Shown: piece by piece, positions 1 through 6,118 of the stretch
How positions within the stretch are numbered: the first letter of the stretch is position 1
Layout: the number at the start of each line of letters is the position of its first letter
Assembly: GCA_016839425.1 (NCBI GenBank)
Contig: JAEOUI010000044.1
Span: 1 to 6,819 of the forward strand
Direction: 5' to 3'
Length of the DNA: 6,819 nt
DNA from: Promethearchaeota archaeon
Lineage (GTDB): Archaea > Asgardarchaeota > Lokiarchaeia > Sigynarchaeales > SOKP01
Made by a program: the position numbers and the translations under genes
The notes under the pieces: model-generated
What the model saw: only the letters and a program-made list of their open reading frames with translations
Told to the model about the DNA's origin: nothing
Database searches by the model: none

Positions 1-388
1 AACCAATTATGAATTTACCTCTTCTATGTAGCAAACTAAAAAATAAAAACATTAATGAGTCTTTTATGTTTGAATATGAAGCGTATATAATCTCACTTCT
101 CTTGATTAATTTATACATTTTAAATAGTTCTAATGGTTTAATAAACGAAAATAGGAGATTAGATGTTTTTAAGTTTAAATAATTAATTCTATGTTGTATC
201 GGTATTTTTTTTAATAAATGTTGAATTGAATTTTTTGAAGGATATTTTTTTCCATAAAATCGATTTGAATCAAGTAAAATAACATCATAATATTTTTGAA
301 GACCAGAAGCTAATTCAATTGAAGATATCTCTCCTCCTCTTCCATGTTCAATTGCTAAAGGAGAAAAAATTAATAGTTTTATCGTCAT
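1..388 (-). CDS. Glycosyltransferase, GT4-like, N-terminal part (runs off the left edge)
   Basis: The first 129 residues of a protein whose C-terminal part lies outside the window. It opens with a beta-strand and a glycine-rich turn: TIKLLIFSPLAIEHGRGGE, followed by SSIELASGLQKYYDVILLDSN. This is the usual N-terminal Rossmann half of retaining GT4-type (GT-B fold) glycosyltransferases, where the GRGGE loop sits near the acceptor/donor cleft. The end visible here, HRRGKFIIG, matches the strand before the middle of that domain. The UDP/GDP-sugar-binding C-terminal domain is not visible, so the sugar and acceptor cannot be named; surface glycan or glycolipid assembly in the cytoplasm is the general family role. 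The ATG at 388 is well supported because an in-frame TAA lies directly before it. A TATA-like element sits about 50 bases upstream, so it is probably transcribed separately from rph. The family call rests on motif resemblance only. Confidence 0.72.
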   Translation of the reverse strand, partial: MTIKLLIFSPLAIEHGRGGEISSIELASGLQKYYDVILLDSNRFYGKKYPSKNSIQHLLKKIPIQHRINYLNLKTSNLLFSFIKPLELFKMYKLIKRSEIIYASYSNIKDSLMFLFFSLLHRRGKFIIG

Positions 389-432
389 TTAGATACTTTC
401 TATTATTAAATTTTATTGAAAATGGTAATCGT

Positions 433-440
433 TTTTATAA
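433..440 (-). promoter_or_regulatory. Candidate archaeal TATA element for the glycosyltransferase gene
   Basis: The minus strand reads TTATAAAA here, centred about 48 bases before the ATG at 388. With the usual archaeal spacing of about 25 bases from TATA to start site, transcription would begin near 410 and leave a leader of about 20 bases. The upstream BRE region is T-rich rather than purine-rich, so the match is incomplete, and A/T-rich spacers produce such strings by chance. Confidence 0.35.
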
Positions 441-511
441 GTTAAAAATTCTGGTTTGATCCTTAAATCCATAATTAAAAAATTGATTATTTTCATTAGA
501 GATCTTTAATA

Positions 512-539
512 AGAAAATCTAAAAAATAAATAAAAATAG
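512..539 (-). terminator. Probable poly-U terminator after rph
   Basis: Directly after the rph stop codon the minus strand reads TATTTTTATTTATTTTTTAG and then ATTTTCTT: several T-runs of 4 to 6 within about 28 bases. Archaeal RNA polymerase commonly terminates at such U-tracts without a strong hairpin. The position between two same-strand genes, with a separate candidate promoter downstream, fits termination here. No stable stem is visible. Confidence 0.45.
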
Positions 540-1253
540 CTATAAATTTAATTCCTTTTTTTGGAGCTTTATTAATTCGAGTATCCCTTTTTCTCCAACT
601 TTTAAAAGTTCATTCAGATTTTCCTTGTTAAAGGGTTTTCCTTCAGCAGTTCCTTGAATTTCTATAAATTCGCTTTTTTCATTCATGATTATGTTAATAT
701 CTACATCTACTTTCGAGTCTTCATCGTAATTTAAATCGAGCAAGATATTGTTGTCTTTAAGGCCAAGAGAGACCGCAGCGGTTACATTATAATCAGGAAA
801 ATCACGAATCAAGTTTTCGTTATATAAATAATTTATTGCATCAAACACGGCTATAAAAGAACCAGTAATCGATGCGCATCGAGTTCCACCATCCGCTTGA
901 ATGACATCGCAATCGATTTTTATCGTGAATTCTCCTAATTGTTCATAATTGAATGCCGCGCGCATGCTTCTTCCAATCAATCGTTCTATCTCATATGTCC
1001 GCCCCTTTACCTTATATCTCTCTCGATTGTTCCTGTATTGCGTCGCTCGTGGCAGCATGTTATATTCTGCTGTAATCCAACCCGAGCCCGTATCGGCTAA
1101 AAATCTTGGCACGGAATCTTGAACAGAGGCTGTCACGATAACTTTTGTATTTCCTTGACAAATCAAGACAGATCCCTCGGCGTATTTAAGGTAATTTCTT
1201 TGTACTATCGTCTTTCTAAGCTCGTCAAATTTTCTACCATCAATTCTATCCAT
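540..1253 (-). CDS. rph: RNase PH (bacterial-type phosphorolytic 3' exoribonuclease)
   Basis: A phosphate-dependent 3'-5' exoribonuclease that in bacteria trims the 3' ends of tRNA precursors, releasing nucleoside diphosphates. The 237 residues match the family length (about 240). Landmarks in order: RIDGRKFDELR (3-13), AEGSVLI (25-31), PRFLADTGSGWITAEYNMLPRAT (49-71), GRTYEIERLIGR (84-95; R85 is the expected phosphate-contact arginine), DCDVIQADGGTRCASITG (114-131; T124/R125), DLNYDEDSKVDVDIN (173-187; D179 and D185 the likely metal ligands), and IQGTAEGKPF (199-208). The GWITAEY..LPRAT block marks bacterial RNase PH rather than the archaeal exosome subunits Rrp41/Rrp42. I chose the ATG at 1253 because family members begin with M-R-x-DGR; an in-frame TTG at 1277 would add eight residues, but the SD-like AGAAAGGA (1265-1272) lies after that TTG and 11 bases before the ATG. 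It follows pheA by 105 bases. Confidence 0.93.
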   Translation of the reverse strand: MDRIDGRKFDELRKTIVQRNYLKYAEGSVLICQGNTKVIVTASVQDSVPRFLADTGSGWITAEYNMLPRATQYRNNRERYKVKGRTYEIERLIGRSMRAAFNYEQLGEFTIKIDCDVIQADGGTRCASITGSFIAVFDAINYLYNENLIRDFPDYNVTAAVSLGLKDNNILLDLNYDEDSKVDVDINIIMNEKSEFIEIQGTAEGKPFNKENLNELLKVGEKGILELIKLQKKELNL

Positions 1254-1264
1254 ATTAAACAAAA

Positions 1265-1272
1265 TCCTTTCT
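1265..1272 (-). promoter_or_regulatory. Ribosome binding site that decides the rph start
   Basis: The minus strand reads AGAAAGGA, a purine-rich SD-like sequence ending 11 bases before the ATG at 1253. It lies inside the extra codons that a TTG start at 1277 would give, so it favours the ATG. The spacer is slightly long for an optimal site. Confidence 0.45.
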
Positions 1273-1310
1273 GACAAAAAATATAATTACATAATATAAG
1301 ATTTTATTAA

Positions 1311-1318
1311 TATATTTT
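1311..1318 (-). promoter_or_regulatory. Weak candidate TATA element for rph
   Basis: The minus strand reads AAAATATA about 60 bases before the rph ATG, which would place a start site near 1288 and leave a leader containing the SD-like site. The 105-base gap after pheA is longer than the other gaps in the cluster and leaves room for a promoter. The whole gap is very A/T-rich, so this is only suggestive; read-through from pheA is equally possible. Confidence 0.22.
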
Positions 1319-1358
1319 TAGCTGTTCTGTTAGAAATGAGACATTCAATGATTTAAAA

Positions 1359-2441
1359 TCAATTCATTGGATATGAACCTAAAACTTTATACCATATGAC
1401 GATATTTTTCATATCTTCTAATAAATGCTTTATTTTTGAATCATTTCTTGTATCTCCCTCAAAATCCATTAAAAATATATACTCCCATTTTCCCTTTCTT
1501 CTTGGTCGAGATTCTATTTTAAGCAAGTTAATATTAGCATCTGCAAAAAGCTTTAAAGCCTCGTATAACGCTCCAGGTGTGTGTTTCGTTATAAATACGA
1601 TTGATGTTTTAACTTTTTCTTGAATGAGTTTGTTTTCCTCCTTGGAAACGATTAAAAATCTCGTATAATTTGAAGGATTATCTTCGATGTTTGAATGCAA
1701 AACTTTTAAATCATATAATTTACTTGAAATTTCTGGACCTATAGCAGCGTTCGATGGATCGTTGTGTTCCTTTATTATTTTTACAGCTTCAACGGTAGAG
1801 TTTGCGTTAAGTAATTTCGCATTGGGAAGATTTTTTTTCGTCCATATGCGAGTTTGGGCAAGACCTTGAGGATGTGAGTAAATATTCTTAATTTGGGATA
1901 GATTTGCGTCTTTTAATGTTATTAAATTTTGGACAATTCTAAGTTCGATTTCACTAAATATGATCAAATCTTTCTCGATTAAGAGATCTAAAGTTTCTCT
2001 AACAGTTCCTTGAAGGCTATTTTCTATGGGAACAACGCCAAATTTTACAGCACCTTTATCAATATTCTCAAAAACATCGGATATTGTTTTAAAAGAAATG
2101 AAGTTCGTACCTGCTTTGGGAAAAAATGCTAACGCTGCTTGATGCGTGAAAGTCCCTTGAGGGCCAAAATATCCAACTTTTAAGATGGAATCTTGTACTG
2201 CTTTACAAGCGCCAATTACCTCCTTCCATATTGCCTCAATATTTTCGGGATGAAGAAATTTAGCTTTTGATTTTATGTTTTCAATAATTTGCTGTTCTCT
2301 TTCTGGTTGATACACTTCCAATTCTTGATCTTTTTTGAGGTAACCAATTTCCCTTGCTATTTTAGCCCTTTCATTGAGTAGTGCTATTAATTCCTCGTCG
2401 ATCTTATCAATGTCCTTCCTTTTATTCTCTATTTCTTTCAT
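1359..2441 (-). CDS. pheA: Chorismate mutase-prephenate dehydratase fusion (P-protein) with ACT domain
   Basis: A bifunctional cytoplasmic enzyme for phenylalanine synthesis: chorismate to prephenate, then prephenate to phenylpyruvate. The 360 residues fall into three parts. Residues 1-85 are a helical AroQ chorismate mutase (RKDIDKIDEELIALLNERAK, then VYQPEREQQI; R48/E49 and Q83 align with E. coli R51/E52 and Q88). Residues 88-265 are prephenate dehydratase (GYFGPQGTFTHQAA 90-103, PIENSLQGTVRETLDLL 138-154, SHPQGLAQTR 189-198, NSTVEAVK 214-221, and the catalytic TRF at 260-262). Residues 278-360 are an ACT domain with GAL (290-292) and ESRP (310-313), the motifs that bind phenylalanine for feedback inhibition. 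All domains look intact. It starts 37 bases after pheT and is probably co-transcribed, although no clear SD precedes it. This domain order is typical of bacteria; in many archaea the mutase and dehydratase are separate proteins. A bacterial origin is therefore possible. Confidence 0.95.
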   Translation of the reverse strand: MKEIENKRKDIDKIDEELIALLNERAKIAREIGYLKKDQELEVYQPEREQQIIENIKSKAKFLHPENIEAIWKEVIGACKAVQDSILKVGYFGPQGTFTHQAALAFFPKAGTNFISFKTISDVFENIDKGAVKFGVVPIENSLQGTVRETLDLLIEKDLIIFSEIELRIVQNLITLKDANLSQIKNIYSHPQGLAQTRIWTKKNLPNAKLLNANSTVEAVKIIKEHNDPSNAAIGPEISSKLYDLKVLHSNIEDNPSNYTRFLIVSKEENKLIQEKVKTSIVFITKHTPGALYEALKLFADANINLLKIESRPRRKGKWEYIFLMDFEGDTRNDSKIKHLLEDMKNIVIWYKVLGSYPMN

Positions 2442-2478
2442 AATATTATTTTATTTAGGATATATGAATTATGTAAAT

Positions 2479-4155
2479 TTAATCAAATTTTTGTAGGTTT
2501 ATTTCAATGGCAACAGCCGGAAACTCTAATTTGTAATTATTCAAAACTTCTGGGTGAATTTCTCCAATCTCACCTATTTTCGTACCCTTCAAGAAAATCT
2601 CCCCAAATCGTCCTTTAATGAATGTTGGATTATCTGATGATTTAATCTCAAATTGATTGAATTTCCCCATTGCGTTCATTAAGAAGTCTAGTGCTGATCT
2701 CATTTCTGTGAAATTAGCGTCTTCATGGTAAGAAATCGCGGAGAAGTGAAGTTCTCGTTTTGCACCCGTTTCTTCCTTCGGATCTAAGAGGATTACATCT
2801 CCGACTTCGAAAATGCGAATTGGTTTTTCTTCAGATCTATTAAAGAGTAATGTTTCCATCAATTTTGGAAGGATATTTGTTCTCAAGGTGTCGTATTCTT
2901 TTGATACAGGATTTGTTATCTGTACAAGCGATTTTTCATTATATTTTTTGTTCATAAAATCGTAATGCTTTTCTGAATTTGCCAGAATAAAGTTTAGGAC
3001 TTCGAGATAACCCGCACCAATCATAATTGTCCTAATTTTATTAGCAAGCGACTGGATTGAATGGTATTGCCCAACACATCCTTCTTTAATTGTTAAAGGT
3101 AAATTGTAATATCCGAAACCAATAGCACATTCTTCCGTGAAATCCACGGGATGAATGATATCGCCTCGGAAAGCGGGTACGAGTATTTCTAATTCTCCTT
3201 TTTTTTTTGATTTCTGAGCATCCATTCTTACTTTTTTAAAGCATTCGATCATTTGGGATGCGGAGAGTCCCAATCCAAGATAATTATTAATATAGTCAAT
3301 ATTTACATCCCATTTTATGGGATCTAAATTTGGTGTGATGAATTCCTCTTTTCCCTCATATAAAATCTTTACGGATTCTAATTGGGCGCCAGTATCAGCT
3401 AACATCGTAGTTAATATATTCAACGCTAGATTTACTGATTTTTCGTCAGTACCTGTCATTTCAATGAATAAATTTTTTGTATCGTCAGTTACCGTTGTAA
3501 GTATACTATTAATAACTGGAGGAAAAGAGATTACTTGGTTCTTTTTATCTAATAACAATGGATATATTTCTTTCTCCTTTAGAATATGTGCGTATTGAAT
3601 TCCCTTTTCATGATACTTCAATATCTCTTCTAGATCCATTGGATCACCATCTCCGTGGAGCGGAACGAAACTAACCTCTTTTGGAGGCACGGCCGTATAT
3701 TTAAAAGGTGGTTCTAACTTATCTAAATCGTGAACACCAATTGCAACCTTCTTTCTGTCCCTTCCTACGGCCCAATGGAGTTGTTCTTGAATATTCATTA
3801 AAGTTGCAACCTCGTCTTCGTCCAAATCAATATTTTTGACAACGGCACATACAATATAAGGCCTAACATCCTTTACATTATCGTCTACTTTCATAGTGAT
3901 GGATCCTTCCGAAAGCTCGTATTTAGGAAGGCCTACTTCTAAACCATAATAACCCTTAAGAGTCCTCGAAATCCCTTCAGGACTGGAAAAATCGGGTCTA
4001 TTTGGATTATATTCAACCTTGATAGTGCGCTCTTCCTCGTTGATATCTTCCAAATCGAGGCTAATCCATTGCAGATCGTATTCAAGATCACTTATCTTGA
4101 GCTCTTTTCCCACTAACCGTTCTAATCGTTCTATTTTCAAATCTAAAGTCGGCAT
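2479..4155 (-). CDS. pheT: Phenylalanyl-tRNA synthetase beta subunit, archaeal type
   Basis: Beta subunit of the alpha2-beta2 PheRS that charges tRNA-Phe in the cytoplasm. At 558 residues it has archaeal/eukaryotic length, far shorter than the roughly 800-residue bacterial form, and it lacks the N-terminal tRNA-binding (EMAP-like) and C-terminal anticodon-binding domains of bacterial PheT. In order: an N-terminal module with VEYNPNRPDFSSPEGISRTLKGY (47-69); a B3/4 region at about 90-270, which in the family hydrolyses mischarged Tyr-tRNA-Phe (AVGRDRKKVAIGVHDLD, 129-145); a B5 domain at about 275-355 ending in VPAFRGDIIHPVDFTEECAIGFGYY (326-350); and a catalytic-like core to the end (TNPVSKEYDTLRTNILPKL 414-432, FEVGDV 449-454, GRFGEIFLKGTKIGEIGEIHPEVL 515-538). 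The ATG at 4155 follows the pheS stop by 14 bases with an SD-like GGTGGT in the gap, indicating translation in step with pheS. Confidence 0.96.
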   Translation of the reverse strand: MPTLDLKIERLERLVGKELKISDLEYDLQWISLDLEDINEEERTIKVEYNPNRPDFSSPEGISRTLKGYYGLEVGLPKYELSEGSITMKVDDNVKDVRPYIVCAVVKNIDLDEDEVATLMNIQEQLHWAVGRDRKKVAIGVHDLDKLEPPFKYTAVPPKEVSFVPLHGDGDPMDLEEILKYHEKGIQYAHILKEKEIYPLLLDKKNQVISFPPVINSILTTVTDDTKNLFIEMTGTDEKSVNLALNILTTMLADTGAQLESVKILYEGKEEFITPNLDPIKWDVNIDYINNYLGLGLSASQMIECFKKVRMDAQKSKKKGELEILVPAFRGDIIHPVDFTEECAIGFGYYNLPLTIKEGCVGQYHSIQSLANKIRTIMIGAGYLEVLNFILANSEKHYDFMNKKYNEKSLVQITNPVSKEYDTLRTNILPKLMETLLFNRSEEKPIRIFEVGDVILLDPKEETGAKRELHFSAISYHEDANFTEMRSALDFLMNAMGKFNQFEIKSSDNPTFIKGRFGEIFLKGTKIGEIGEIHPEVLNNYKLEFPAVAIEINLQKFD

Positions 4156-4163
4156 TTTGCTTT

Positions 4164-4169
4164 ACCACC
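4164..4169 (-). promoter_or_regulatory. SD-like site for pheT abutting the pheS stop codon
   Basis: The minus strand reads TAGGGTGGTAAAGCAAAATG: the pheS stop codon, then GGTGGT, an 8-base spacer and the pheT ATG. The motif immediately follows the pheS stop, so ribosomes finishing pheS could reload for pheT and keep the two subunits near equal amounts. It pairs only partly with the usual anti-SD (through GGTG). Confidence 0.55.
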
Positions 4170-5705
4170 CTAATATGACTGTTCTCGAAGCCATTTTATT
4201 GGATTCATATATAAATCCCTAATATCCTTGCGTCCAAATTTCAACATCGCCAACCTCTCGAGACCTAATCCCCATGCTAGCACTCTCGTGGGATTTTTAA
4301 TCCCCCAGGGATATGTTACTTCTGGTCGAAAAATGCCTGAACCACCCATTTCGATCCACTTGTTCAATTTATCGTAAAAGACCGAGATTTCCATACTTGG
4401 CTCGGTATAAGGGAAGAATCCTGGGCGAGTTACGATTTTTTCAAATCCCATTTTCTTGTAAAATTCTTTTATAATACCAATAAGGTCGCTTAATGTTACA
4501 TTGTCTCCAATAACGATTCCTTCGATTTGCGTGAACTCTGCCAAGTGAGATTTATCGACTTTCTCGTTTCTAAAAACACGATCGATAGAAAATACCTTTA
4601 TTGGAGGTTGTTCGTTTTCTTGATAATATCGAGCGAGTCTTCTTACCGTTGTTGCCGTAGTGTGAGTTCTTAAAAGTGTTTTTCTCGAAATATTTTCGTC
4701 CCATTGATATCCCCAACCCTTTGAACCGCTTTCGCCACCATTCTCGTGTGTATTTTTTACGGCAACCACTCGATCCTTTCTTGGAAGCTTTGCAGATTTG
4801 GGATTGCTTAAGTAAAAAGTATCGTGCATTTCTCGGGCGGGATGATCTTGTGGTTGGAAGAGGGCATCAAAATTAAAAAAAGCACTTTCTATAATCGGAC
4901 CTCTAATTTCGGTAAAACCTAGCGATAAGAAAATTTCTCGAATTTCGTTGATTAAATTAATTACGGGGTGAATCTTTCCTCCTTTTAACAATGGTCCTGG
5001 TTTCGACACATCAAAAGGCTTGAGGTCATAATCTTTCCATGTCCCAGAGCTTAACATGGTAGAAGTTATCTTGCTAACTTGTTGAAGTTCTTTTATTTTT
5101 GATATTTCTATTTCTTTTCCTTTCTTCGTGAGTGATAATACTCTTAAAGTTTTACGCTTACGGGTTATTAATTTCCGCTTGTTCAAGACGCTTATTAACG
5201 CTTGTTCTTGCTTTGAAAGATTATTATAATCAAGGTTCTTTTTTTCCCTAAATTGTGATAGGAAAAACTCAAGAGGAGTCTCTTTGAAGGATTCTGCGAC
5301 GATAAATAATTTATCCTCGCCAGATGCTTTACTCTGGGCGACCCATCGATTACTTTTCATATTCGATAAGCCTACAAAAAATAATTTCTTTTCTAATCCC
5401 GATTTTTTAAGTAATTCTTGAACGCTAACTTCCTTAAGCTTACTTTTTTTTATTATGTCAATGAGTTGTCGCTCTGGTAATCCGTTTTTCAAATAATTTT
5501 TACCTTCTGTCGTAAGAGAAATTTGATCTATTTCTTCTTCCTTGAAACCTCCTAGTTTAACATCGATAAGATCGTTTACAGCAGACATTACAACAATATA
5601 GGTCAAATCTAGTTCATTTGCGAGTTCTGAGGCTACGACATCGGAATTTTTCTCTTTAAGCGCTTTTAAAACATCTATTGTTTGCTTTCTGAGTGAAATG
5701 GGCAT
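4170..5705 (-). CDS. pheS: Phenylalanyl-tRNA synthetase alpha subunit, archaeal type
   Basis: Catalytic alpha subunit of PheRS, which activates phenylalanine with ATP and transfers it to tRNA-Phe. The 511 residues match archaeal/eukaryotic PheS (about 500) rather than bacterial PheS (about 340). Residues 1-210 form small helical/winged-helix-like modules (for example SDVVASELANELDLTYIVVMSAVNDL and the LTTEGKNYL and LTKKGKEI turns), which in this family contact tRNA. The class II aminoacyl-tRNA synthetase core follows: motif 1 around GFTEIRGPIIESAFFNFDAL (263-282), QPQDHPAREMHDTFY (284-298), the helix RTHTTATTVRRLARY (346-360), motif 2 FSIDRVFRNEKVDKSHLAEFTQIEG (372-396), PFFPYTEPS-like phenylalanine-pocket residues at 428-437, WIEMGGSGIFRPEV (450-463), and motif 3 AWGLGLERLAMLKFG (477-491). 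All motifs are present. The ATG at 5703-5705 is preceded by AGGA ten bases upstream and by a strong TATA element. It is first in a tight pheS-pheT-pheA series. Confidence 0.97.
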   Translation of the reverse strand: MPISLRKQTIDVLKALKEKNSDVVASELANELDLTYIVVMSAVNDLIDVKLGGFKEEEIDQISLTTEGKNYLKNGLPERQLIDIIKKSKLKEVSVQELLKKSGLEKKLFFVGLSNMKSNRWVAQSKASGEDKLFIVAESFKETPLEFFLSQFREKKNLDYNNLSKQEQALISVLNKRKLITRKRKTLRVLSLTKKGKEIEISKIKELQQVSKITSTMLSSGTWKDYDLKPFDVSKPGPLLKGGKIHPVINLINEIREIFLSLGFTEIRGPIIESAFFNFDALFQPQDHPAREMHDTFYLSNPKSAKLPRKDRVVAVKNTHENGGESGSKGWGYQWDENISRKTLLRTHTTATTVRRLARYYQENEQPPIKVFSIDRVFRNEKVDKSHLAEFTQIEGIVIGDNVTLSDLIGIIKEFYKKMGFEKIVTRPGFFPYTEPSMEISVFYDKLNKWIEMGGSGIFRPEVTYPWGIKNPTRVLAWGLGLERLAMLKFGRKDIRDLYMNPIKWLREQSY

Positions 5706-5758
5706 GATGAAAAAATCCTAATCATATTGATTACTATGTTTTGTTTAACTCTTTAATT

Positions 5759-5766
5759 TATTTAAA
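5759..5766 (-). promoter_or_regulatory. Archaeal TATA element (with BRE) of the pheS-pheT-pheA unit
   Basis: The minus strand reads GGCAAAACATTTAAATAAATT, which contains TTTAAATA, a match to the archaeal TATA consensus TTTAWATA, with an A-rich BRE-like CAAAAC just before it. With standard spacing transcription would start near 5737, giving a leader of about 32 bases that carries the AGGA site before pheS. This is the best promoter in the window and the main non-protein sign that the host is archaeal. Confidence 0.65.
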
Positions 5767-5785
5767 TGTTTTGCCACGGAAAGCC

Positions 5786-5804
5786 CTCAAAATTGCTCAA
5801 AATT
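5786..5804 (-). repeat. Tandem direct repeat upstream of the pheS promoter
   Basis: The minus strand reads AATTTTGAG-C-AATTTTGAG: two identical 9-base copies with a 10-base period, about one helical turn, starting 20 bases upstream of the TATA element. Two identical half-sites on one face of the helix just behind BRE/TATA is a common layout for an archaeal activator site. No particular regulator can be named, and a chance repeat is possible in A/T-rich DNA. Confidence 0.4.
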
Positions 5805-5877
5805 AATTTAGAAGGAAATTATTTGCGTTCAGAAACGAAAATATATTAGAATTGGTATATCGAGAAAAATATCCGCA

Positions 5878-5912
5878 GCCAAGAGAATTCGAGTTGAATT
5901 TATTCTCTTGGC
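5878..5912. repeat. Perfect 10-base inverted repeat (hairpin)
   Basis: GCCAAGAGAA (5878-5887) and TTCTCTTGGC (5903-5912) are exact reverse complements around a 15-base loop; three further base pairs (TTC with GAA) can form with a 4-base bulge. The arms are richer in G+C than the surrounding spacer. On the minus strand it lies about 190 bases after the zinc-ribbon gene and is followed shortly by a run of five T, so it may form the 3' end of that transcript. It could equally be an operator far upstream of pheS, as it lies about 110 bases behind the TATA element. Confidence 0.5.
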
Positions 5913-6118
5913 AAAATAAAGAATATAAAATCGCAAACTAGCTTTTCTGTGAACCTTGCATTGAGAATATTGTTTTTCATGTTTAATTCTACTAAAGCTT
6001 TCTTACGATTATGAAATTTCAAATTATGCATTTCTAAAAAATTTTTCCATTTTAGACAAAACGAGATTTCATATTTAGAATAATATAAATATAACTCGTA
6101 TTGAACTACTTTTTCTTG
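5900..6118 (-). other. 72-codon open frame reachable by -1 frameshift from the zinc-ribbon gene
   Basis: If a ribosome slipped back one base at the AAC codon (6120-6118), reading would continue QEKVVQYELYLYYSKY and run 72 codons to a TAA at 5902-5900, which falls in the loop of the inverted repeat. The same frame holds an ATG at 6031 giving a 43-residue ORF (MHNLKFHNRKKALVELNM at its start). The residues are rich in K, N, F, L and Y, as expected from translating A/T-rich spacer, and I recognise no domain. Recorded because an in-frame slippery heptamer precedes it; most likely a chance open frame or the relic of a longer gene. Confidence 0.15.

Larger units (their letters stand above)
5706..6105. 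other. 400-base spacer upstream of pheS
   Basis: No convincing gene is visible. Its contents are the pheS TATA element (5759-5766), a tandem 9-base direct repeat (5786-5804), a perfect 10-base inverted repeat (5878-5912), and a minus-strand open frame continuing from the zinc-ribbon gene in the -1 frame (6118-5900). I saw no tRNA-like T-arm with a matching acceptor stem, and no C/D-box pair. Confidence 0.6.

Noticed and set aside
1254..1277. TTG start for RNase PH giving eight extra residues
   Set aside because: The extension holds the SD-like AGAAAGGA, no SD precedes the TTG, and family members normally begin at the M-R-x-DGR position served by the ATG at 1253.
1321..1345. Possible hairpin between pheA and rph around CTGTTCTGTT
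   Set aside because: This is a short direct repeat of CTGTT rather than an inverted repeat; no stem forms.
1396..1869. Plus-strand open frames opposite pheA
   Set aside because: They lie wholly within the antisense of a well-supported gene, show no recognisable domain, and are explained by the codon pattern of the other strand.
3317..4222. Plus-strand open frames opposite pheT and the pheS/pheT junction
   Set aside because: Short antisense shadows with no domain and no promoter or ribosome-binding context.
4676..4876. Plus-strand open frame opposite the pheS catalytic core
   Set aside because: It is the mirror of conserved class II synthetase motifs and has no features of its own.
5704..5710. 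ATGATGA on the plus strand as a C box of a C/D guide RNA
   Set aside because: No CTGA D box follows within the expected 50-60 bases, and the string overlaps the pheS start codon.
5878..5912. Hairpin as the T-arm of a tRNA (it contains TTCGAG)
   Set aside because: The stem is 10 bases with a 15-base loop, not 5 bases with a 7-base loop, and there is no acceptor stem or anticodon arm around it.
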